Origin: an uncultured Eubacteriales bacterium
GTDB lineage: Bacteria > Bacillota > Clostridia > Oscillospirales > Oscillospiraceae
Assembly: GCA_900545815.1 (NCBI GenBank)
Contig: URAM01000005.1
Coordinates: 1-64,000 of the forward strand
Reading direction: 5' to 3'
Length of the DNA: 64,000 bases
In this document: piece after piece, positions 57,626 to 64,000 of the stretch
Position numbering within the stretch: position 1 is the first letter of the stretch
Layout of the letters: every line of letters begins with the position of its first letter
Translations under genes and position numbers: made by a program
The notes under the pieces: model-generated
Seen by the model: only the letters and a program-made list of their open reading frames with translations
Databases searched by the model: none
What the model was told of the DNA's origin: nothing

Positions 57626-58693
57626 ATGACCAAACTCATCTATATCATCATCGCAATCGTCATCTTCGGTCTCCTCATCGCCATCCACGAGCTGGGTCAC
57701 TTTCTAGTGGCCAAAGCCTGCGGCGTGAAGGTGTTGGAATTCTCCATCGGCATGGGGCCTCAGCTGTGGCATAAGGAGGGAAAGGAGACCCAATATTCCC
57801 TCCGCCTGTTCCCCATTGGCGGATTCTGCGCCATGGAAGGGGAGGACGGGGAGAGTGATGATCCGCGTGCCTTTGGCAACACCGCCGGATGGAAAAAATT
57901 CCTGGTTTTGATCGCCGGCTCTGCCTCCAATTTTATCGCCGGAATGCTCCTCATCCTCTGCCTTTTCGCCGCCTCCACTGGTTACGTCTCCACCACCCTC
58001 AGTGGCTTCGTAGACGGCTTCCCCTGCCAGGGGGAGACGATGCTCCAGGCTGGAGATGAGATCGTTTCCATTGACGGCAGCGCTGTCCTGCTCTACAGTG
58101 ACATCTCCACCCTGTTAAATCGGGGCAACGGCAAGACCCATGACATCGTGGTGCGCCGAGACGGGGAGAAGATCACGCTGAATGACCTGCCCCTGACGCC
58201 GCGGGAATATGAGGTGGAGGGCAAAAAGGTCACCATGTATGGCCTGTACTTCCAAAGCAAGGAGGCTACCTTCGGCAGCAAGCTGCGTCTGGGACTGGCC
58301 AACAGTGTGGACTTCGTGCGGATGATTTGGTGGAGCCTGGAAGACCTGTTCACTGGCGCAGTGGGGTTCAGCGCCCTCTCCGGCCCCATCGGCATCGTAG
58401 ATGCCATGGGACAGATGGCCGAGTCCGCCGATGGAGTACGGCAGGCAGTGGATAACCTGCTCTACTTCGCCGCTTTTTTGGCTATCAACTTGGCCTTTAT
58501 GAACCTGCTGCCCCTCCCCGCCTTGGACGGCGGACGGGTGTTTTTTCTGATTTTAAACGGCTTGGCAGTCCTGCTCTTTCGCAGACGCATTCCCGCCAAA
58601 TATGAAGGATACGTCCACTTCGGCGGCCTGGTGCTGCTGCTGGGCTTGATGGTCGTGGTGGCCGTCCAGGACGTCTATCGCATCATCGGTTAG
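57626..58693 (+). CDS. rseP: Site-2 membrane metalloprotease RseP
   Basis: This 355-residue intramembrane zinc protease has H21-E22-x2-H25 (AIHELGHFLVAK), a PDZ domain (about 130-190) and the third ligand motif NLLPLPALDGGR. It cleaves membrane-bound regulators such as anti-sigma factors. Its place between dxr and ispG is standard in Clostridia. Confidence 0.94.
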   Translation: MTKLIYIIIAIVIFGLLIAIHELGHFLVAKACGVKVLEFSIGMGPQLWHKEGKETQYSLRLFPIGGFCAMEGEDGESDDPRAFGNTAGWKKFLVLIAGSASNFIAGMLLILCLFAASTGYVSTTLSGFVDGFPCQGETMLQAGDEIVSIDGSAVLLYSDISTLLNRGNGKTHDIVVRRDGEKITLNDLPLTPREYEVEGKKVTMYGLYFQSKEATFGSKLRLGLANSVDFVRMIWWSLEDLFTGAVGFSALSGPIGIVDAMGQMAESADGVRQAVDNLLYFAAFLAINLAFMNLLPLPALDGGRVFFLILNGLAVLLFRRRIPAKYEGYVHFGGLVLLLGLMVVVAVQDVYRIIG

Positions 58694-58712
58694 TAAAAGA
58701 GGTAGATACCAT

Positions 58713-59750
58713 ATGACAAAACAGATCAAAGTGGGCAACGTCTTGGTAGGCGGCGGTGCGCCCGTCTCCATCCAGTCTATGTGCAGCACCCGCACTGACG
58801 ACCCGAAAGCCACCATCCAGCAAATCCGCCGCTTGGAGGAAGCGGGCTGTGAGATCGTCCGGGTGGCAGTACCCGACAAAGCCTCCGCCAAGGCCATCGG
58901 CACCATCAAGGAGCACTGCAAGATTCCGCTGGTGGTGGACATTCACTTCGACTATAAGTTGGCTCTGGAATGCATCGCCGCCGGAGTGGATAAAGTGCGC
59001 ATCAACCCAGGCAACATCGGTTCTCCCGACCGAGTGAAGGCGGTGGCGGACGCCTGCCGGCAGAAAAATATCCCCATCCGCATCGGTGTCAACGGGGGCA
59101 GCTTGGAGCAGGACATCCTGGCCAAATACGGCAAGGTCTGCCCAGAAGCCCTGGTGGAATCCGCCTTCGGCCACATCAAGCTGCTCAACCGATTTGACTT
59201 CGACGACATCTGCGTTAGCTTGAAATCCTCCAGCGTCCCTATCACCATGCAAGCCTACCAGCTTATGCGCCAGCGCAGCGACTACCCCCTTCACCTGGGG
59301 GTCACCGAGGCGGGCACCGCCACCATGGGCACCATCAAATCCGCTATCGGCATCGGTGGTCTGCTGGCACTGGGCATCGGTGACACCTTCCGGGTGACCC
59401 TGACCGCCGATCCGGTGGAGGAAGTGGTCACCGCCAAGCGCATCCTGCAAGCCGTTGGCCTGCGCCAGGACGGCCCCAACCTCATCTCTTGCCCCACCTG
59501 CGGACGGACCCGCATCGACTTGATCCCGTTGGCACAAGAGGTGGAGCGCCGCCTGAAAACGGTGCAAAAACCCATCACTGTAGCAGTCATGGGCTGCATC
59601 GTCAACGGCCCCGGGGAAGCGTCCGCAGCAGATGTGGGCATCGCTGGCGGCAACGGCTTCGGAATGCTCTTTTCCCACGGAAAAGTGCTGAAAAAGGTGC
59701 CGGAAGACCGGTTAGTAGACGAATTGTTCGCGTTAATTGATACCTTGTAA
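58713..59750 (+). CDS. ispG: 4-hydroxy-3-methylbut-2-enyl-diphosphate synthase
   Basis: This 345-residue iron-sulfur enzyme catalyses the penultimate MEP step. The 4Fe-4S ligands lie in CPTCGRTRID and VMGCIVNGPGEA. Its length is that of the compact bacterial form. Confidence 0.96.
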   Translation: MTKQIKVGNVLVGGGAPVSIQSMCSTRTDDPKATIQQIRRLEEAGCEIVRVAVPDKASAKAIGTIKEHCKIPLVVDIHFDYKLALECIAAGVDKVRINPGNIGSPDRVKAVADACRQKNIPIRIGVNGGSLEQDILAKYGKVCPEALVESAFGHIKLLNRFDFDDICVSLKSSSVPITMQAYQLMRQRSDYPLHLGVTEAGTATMGTIKSAIGIGGLLALGIGDTFRVTLTADPVEEVVTAKRILQAVGLRQDGPNLISCPTCGRTRIDLIPLAQEVERRLKTVQKPITVAVMGCIVNGPGEASAADVGIAGGNGFGMLFSHGKVLKKVPEDRLVDELFALIDTL

Positions 59751-59769
59751 TCGACCTCAGGAGAGTACT

Positions 59770-62700
59770 ATGCGAGATAAACAAGGCATTCCGCTGCTCC
59801 AAATGTTCGCCCAGTGCGCACTGCACGGGGCGACGCTGGAGGCGGCGCAAAGCTGTATCATATGGGATGCCGCCATCCACCAGGCCAGCCGGTCGGTGGA
59901 CTTGGAGGTGTCCTTTTCCTATCCCACCCCGCCCGACCAGGTCGCTGCCATCCAGCAGAGTATCTGCTTGGCCTACGGCCTGCAAGCAGCCACGCTGCGC
60001 CAGCCCCAGCCGGCGGCGCAGCCCACTCCGGAACTTGTTCCGGAGCCGGTTCCCGCCCCCGTCCCAGCGTCAGCGGAACCTGTCGTGGATGCCGGAGCAA
60101 GGGATGACATCCCCTTGCCAGAGGAGCCGCCGGAGGAGGCGTTCCCTCAGGAACCCTGCTGGGAAGAACTGCCGCCGGAACCGCCGGAAGCAATGGACGC
60201 ACCGCCCATCCCGAATACGCCAGCGGATGTGTTCGCCCAGACGGAAGCCCTCCGTCAGGCGGCCATGAAAAAGGCCATGGCCAACCGCCCCCCCATGCCT
60301 GTGAAAAAGAAGGGGCAGCTGAAACCGGTGGTGGGGATGATTTTGGGCAAGTCCATCCGCACCAAGCCTATTCCCATGAGCGAGGTGCGTCTGGACTTGC
60401 GGCGGGTCACCGTCACCGGCAAGGTGTTCGGCATCGACCATCGGGAGCTGAAAAAGCGCAACGCTTGGGTCATCCGTTTCTATGTCACGGACAACACCAA
60501 TTCAGTCACCGTCTCCAAATTCATGGAAAATCGGGCGGCAAAACCCATCCTAGAGGGCATCAAGAAGGGGATGTATGTGACGGTGGAGGGCAAGCTGGGG
60601 CTGTATAACGGCGATCTGGAGCTGTCCCCCTTTGCCATCGCCGAGGCGGAAGCGCCGCCTGCCCGAAAAGATCGGGCGGAGGAGAAGCGGGTGGAGCTGC
60701 ACCTACATACCAGATTTTCCAAGATGGACGCCCTCACTGAGGTGAAGGACGCAGTCAAGCGCGCCATCTCCTGGGGGCACAAGGCCATCGCCATCACCGA
60801 TCACGGTATCGCCCAGGCGTTCCCCGATGCAGCCAGTGCCGCCGGAGACAAGATCAAAGTCATCTACGGCGTGGAAGGGTACTTTGTCAACGATGTGGAC
60901 GACCGAGTGGTGGTGCACGGAGACTGTCCGCTGTCCATAGACACTGAGATCGTCTGCTTCGACATCGAGACTACCGGTCTGAGCCGGAAACGGGACGTCA
61001 TCACCGAGATCGGCGCCGTGGTGCTCAAGAACGGGGAAGTGGTGGATCAGTACAACACCTTCGTCAATCCGGCTCGCCCCATCCCTCGAAACATCGTGGA
61101 GCTGACCGGCATCACCGACTCCATGGTGGCCGATGCGCCCAGCCAGGAGGAGGCGCTGAACGCCTTTTTGGACTGGGTGGGAGATCGTCCCCTGGCCGCT
61201 CACAACGCCGAGTTCGACATGGGATTTTTGGCGGAAGGGTGCGCCCGGATGGGGCGACCGTTCACCAATCCATCCATTGACACCCTGATCTTGGCGCAGA
61301 ATCTGCTGCCGGATTTGGGAAAATACAAATTGGACATCGTGGCGGAGCACCTGAAACTGCCCGCCTTCAACCACCACCGCGCCTGCGATGATGCCGCCAT
61401 GGTGGGCTATATGCTCATGCCCTTCCGGCGGATGCTGGGGGACTTGGGGGTGGAGCGCATTGACCAGATCAACGGCAAAATGCTCCAGCTCCGTTCGGCG
61501 GTGAAGCGCCGGCAAAAGCCGGGACACGTCATCCTGTTGGCGAAAAACCAGTCCGGTCTGCGCAACCTTTACAAGCTCATCTCCCTGTCCCACCTGGAGC
61601 ATTTCCACCGGTTCCCCATCATGCCTAAGAGCCTGATCAACGAGAACCGAGAGGGACTGATCGTGGGTAGCGCCTGCGCTGCCGGCGAGCTGTTCAAGGC
61701 GATCTTAGACCACAAAGACTGGCGGGAGCTGCGGCGCATTGCGTCCTGGTACGACTTCTTAGAGATCCAGCCCATCTGCAACAACTTCTTTCTGCTGGAC
61801 AAGGGCACCATCGCCGATGAAGAAGGCTTGCGTGACCTGAACCGCACCATTGTGAAGCTGGCCAAGGAGCTGAACAAGCCGGTGTGCGCCACGGGCGACG
61901 TGCATTTCCTGGATCCGGAGCAGGAACAGTTCCGGCACATTTTGCTCAACGCCAGCGGCTTTTCCGATGCAGATAAATCTTTGCCCATCTACTTTAAGAC
62001 TACCGACGAGATGCTGGACGAATTTGCGTACTTAGGTGCAGAGGACTGCCGGAAGGTGGTCATCGACAACCCCAATCACATTGCCAAAATGTGCGATGTG
62101 ATCCCGCCCCTGCCCAAGGGGTTGTTTGCGCCAAAACTGGAGAATTCGGCGGAGGAATTGGAGCGGCTGGTGTACGAAAAAGCCCACCGCCTGTACGGCG
62201 ATGAGCTGCCCAAGATCGTCCAAGACCGTATCGACCTGGAGCTGCCGGGCATCATCCAGCGGAAGTACGATGTCATCTATATGTCCGCCCAGAAGCTGGT
62301 GGCGGACTCCATGGAGCACGGCTACCTAGTGGGCTCCCGAGGCAGTGTCGGCTCCTCCATCGTGGCCTTTTTGTCCGGCATCACTGAGGTCAACAGCCTG
62401 CCGCCCCACTACCGCTGCCCCAACTGCCGCTATTCCGACTTCGACACGGACATTGAAAAGTACGGCTGCGGGGCGGACTTGCCTGACAAGATCTGCCCTC
62501 ATTGCGGCACGCCTATGGACAAGGACGGGTTCAACATCCCCTTCGAGACCTTCCTGGGCTACGGCGGCACCAAGGTACCGGATATCGACCTGAATTTTTC
62601 GGGCGAGTACCAGGCCAAGGCGCACCAGCACACCTTTGAGCTGTTCGGCGAGAGCCATGTGTTCAAGGCAGGCACCGTGGGCACCGTGGCGGAGCAGACC

Positions 62701-64000
62701 GCTTATGGGTATGTGTTAAAGTACCTGGAGGAGCGGAATCTGACCGTTTCCGAGGCGGAAAAGGCCCGTTTGGCTGCTGGATGTACCAACGTCAAGCGCA
62801 CGACCGGTCAGCACCCTGGCGGCATGGTGGTCATCCCAGCTGACAAAGAAATCTATGATTTCTGTCCGGTGCAGCATCCGGCGGATGACCCTCATTCAGA
62901 CATCATCACCACCCACTTTGAATACCACTCCATGGAGGACAACCTGCTGAAGCTGGATATGCTGGGGCACGATGACCCCACCATGATCAAGATGCTCCAG
63001 GACTTGACCGGAGTAGACCCGCAAAAGATCCACCTGGACGACAAGGACACCATGTCCATCTTCTGCTCCTCCAAGGTGCTTGGCTTTGAGAACGACCCGG
63101 TGCTGGGGCCTACCGGTTCCTGCGGCATCCCGGAGTTCGGCACTAGCTTTACCCGTGGGATGCTCATCGACACCCAGCCCAAGAACTTTGACACCCTCCT
63201 GCGCCTGTCCGGTTTCTCTCATGGCACTGACGTGTGGCTGGGCAACGCCAAGGACTTGATCTTGTCTGGCACCGCCTCGGTCACCGAGGCCATCGGCTGT
63301 CGAGATGACATCATGCTCTACCTCATCTCCATGGGCGTGGACGAGCTGCGCAGCTTCAAATTCATGGAAGCGGTGCGAAAGGGCGTCATCCATAAGGGCA
63401 AAAGCTGGCCAGACGGGATCGTAGAAGAAATGCAGGAACACAACATTCCGGAATGGTACATTGAGTCCTGCCGGAAGATCAAATACCTGTTCCCCAAAGC
63501 CCACGCCGTGGCCTACGTCACTATGGCCTTCCGTATCGCCTGGTTCAAGGTGCATCGCCCGCTGGCCTTCTATGCAGCCTACTTCTCCATCCGTGCCAAG
63601 GCAGTGGACGCCACCTGTATGTGCTTGGGTATGGACGTGTGCAAGGCCAAGATGGCAGAGATCAAAGCCAAGGACAAGGTCTCCGATGTGGAGGATAAGA
63701 TGTATACCACCCTGGAGATGTGTTATGAATTCTACCTCCGCGGCTTCACCTTTGGCAAAATGGACTTGTACCAGAGTGTGGCCAAGGACTTTATCATGGT
63801 GGAGGAGAAAAAAATGCTCATCCCCCCCTTCGTCTCTATCCCCGGCCTGGGGGAAGCGGCGGCGGAGTCTATCGTAGAGCAGCGGCAGGGCAGGGAATTC
63901 ATCTCCGTAGAGGAACTGGTGGACGCCTGCCCCAAGGTTTCCAAAGCCCATGTAGAACAGTTGCGGCATATGGGGGCACTGGACGATCTGCCCGACACCA
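59770..64000 (+). CDS. polC: DNA polymerase III alpha subunit, PolC type (3' end cut off)
   Basis: At least 1410 residues are visible without a stop, so about the last 30-60 residues lie beyond the window. Order of domains: N-terminal domain (1-75); a proline/glutamate-rich linker (about 75-165); an OB fold (about 200-295); PHP with ELHLHTRFS and ITDHG (from about 308); a 3'-5' exonuclease with DIETTG at 398, AHNAEFDMGFL and HHRACDDA; a zinc site starting at C883 (CPNCRY, then CPHCG); and the polymerase site PDIDLNFSG at 937-945. It is the replicative polymerase of low-GC Gram-positives. AGGAG precedes ATG 59770. Confidence 0.96.
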   Translation, partial: MRDKQGIPLLQMFAQCALHGATLEAAQSCIIWDAAIHQASRSVDLEVSFSYPTPPDQVAAIQQSICLAYGLQAATLRQPQPAAQPTPELVPEPVPAPVPASAEPVVDAGARDDIPLPEEPPEEAFPQEPCWEELPPEPPEAMDAPPIPNTPADVFAQTEALRQAAMKKAMANRPPMPVKKKGQLKPVVGMILGKSIRTKPIPMSEVRLDLRRVTVTGKVFGIDHRELKKRNAWVIRFYVTDNTNSVTVSKFMENRAAKPILEGIKKGMYVTVEGKLGLYNGDLELSPFAIAEAEAPPARKDRAEEKRVELHLHTRFSKMDALTEVKDAVKRAISWGHKAIAITDHGIAQAFPDAASAAGDKIKVIYGVEGYFVNDVDDRVVVHGDCPLSIDTEIVCFDIETTGLSRKRDVITEIGAVVLKNGEVVDQYNTFVNPARPIPRNIVELTGITDSMVADAPSQEEALNAFLDWVGDRPLAAHNAEFDMGFLAEGCARMGRPFTNPSIDTLILAQNLLPDLGKYKLDIVAEHLKLPAFNHHRACDDAAMVGYMLMPFRRMLGDLGVERIDQINGKMLQLRSAVKRRQKPGHVILLAKNQSGLRNLYKLISLSHLEHFHRFPIMPKSLINENREGLIVGSACAAGELFKAILDHKDWRELRRIASWYDFLEIQPICNNFFLLDKGTIADEEGLRDLNRTIVKLAKELNKPVCATGDVHFLDPEQEQFRHILLNASGFSDADKSLPIYFKTTDEMLDEFAYLGAEDCRKVVIDNPNHIAKMCDVIPPLPKGLFAPKLENSAEELERLVYEKAHRLYGDELPKIVQDRIDLELPGIIQRKYDVIYMSAQKLVADSMEHGYLVGSRGSVGSSIVAFLSGITEVNSLPPHYRCPNCRYSDFDTDIEKYGCGADLPDKICPHCGTPMDKDGFNIPFETFLGYGGTKVPDIDLNFSGEYQAKAHQHTFELFGESHVFKAGTVGTVAEQTAYGYVLKYLEERNLTVSEAEKARLAAGCTNVKRTTGQHPGGMVVIPADKEIYDFCPVQHPADDPHSDIITTHFEYHSMEDNLLKLDMLGHDDPTMIKMLQDLTGVDPQKIHLDDKDTMSIFCSSKVLGFENDPVLGPTGSCGIPEFGTSFTRGMLIDTQPKNFDTLLRLSGFSHGTDVWLGNAKDLILSGTASVTEAIGCRDDIMLYLISMGVDELRSFKFMEAVRKGVIHKGKSWPDGIVEEMQEHNIPEWYIESCRKIKYLFPKAHAVAYVTMAFRIAWFKVHRPLAFYAAYFSIRAKAVDATCMCLGMDVCKAKMAEIKAKDKVSDVEDKMYTTLEMCYEFYLRGFTFGKMDLYQSVAKDFIMVEEKKMLIPPFVSIPGLGEAAAESIVEQRQGREFISVEELVDACPKVSKAHVEQLRHMGALDDLPDT

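Overview
The window looks like a chromosomal segment of a spore-forming, high-GC member of the Clostridia, most likely in or near the Oscillospiraceae. Supporting signs are a Gram-positive PolC replicase, the order rpsB-tsf ... pyrH-frr-uppS-cdsA-dxr-rseP-ispG-polC, dipicolinate synthase genes dpaA-dpaB, strong AAGGAGG-type ribosome sites and GC-rich codons. The family assignment is inference; nothing was searched.

Region 1 (about 169-13310) is a probable 13.1 kb genomic island in the 3' end of a tRNA-Lys gene. The last 33 bases of the tRNA, including CCA, recur exactly and in the same orientation at 169-201. Just beyond that copy is a minus-strand terminator (116-157) that looks like the original end of the tRNA operon. 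The island carries an MmgE/PrpD protein, a flavin/iron-sulfur enoate-reductase-type enzyme, two tandem SDRs, two tandem MFS carriers, a SLC13-like carrier, a LysR regulator, a MATE exporter and a small protein. No integrase is visible. Together they look like a cassette for importing and reducing an unsaturated keto compound; the substrate is unknown.

Region 2 (13278-18060) has five minus-strand tRNAs (Gly, Arg, His, Gln, Lys in transcription order), pyrB with a C-terminal zinc domain, a small membrane protein, a gamma-carbonic-anhydrase-like protein and a DUF1540 peptide. It is followed by a 550-base non-coding stretch holding a structured repeat and an apparent small-RNA unit with three tandem repeats, then a CorA-type transporter.

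Region 3 (18060-35830) is core metabolism and cell-wall genes: an Ig-like surface protein, cca, an omega-amidase-like hydrolase, ddl-murF, an ABC-F ATPase, a DUF218 protein, prfA, a fused Sua5-CoaE protein, an M18 aminopeptidase, a PDZ/radical-SAM protein, der, plsY and gpsA.

Region 4 (35830-48610) has a dinB-znuA-znuC-znuB operon behind a LexA-like box, a SLOG protein, a second copy of the structured repeat, dpaA-dpaB, rfbA, an MscS channel, efp, a zinc-ribbon protein, a DMT exporter, an unrecognised protein and a COG2509 flavoprotein.

Region 5 (48610-64000) is the translation/isoprenoid/envelope block. Between tsf and pyrH it is interrupted by an AT-rich RhuM-Fic gene, a decayed IS200-type element and an amidase gene. 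PolC runs off the right edge.
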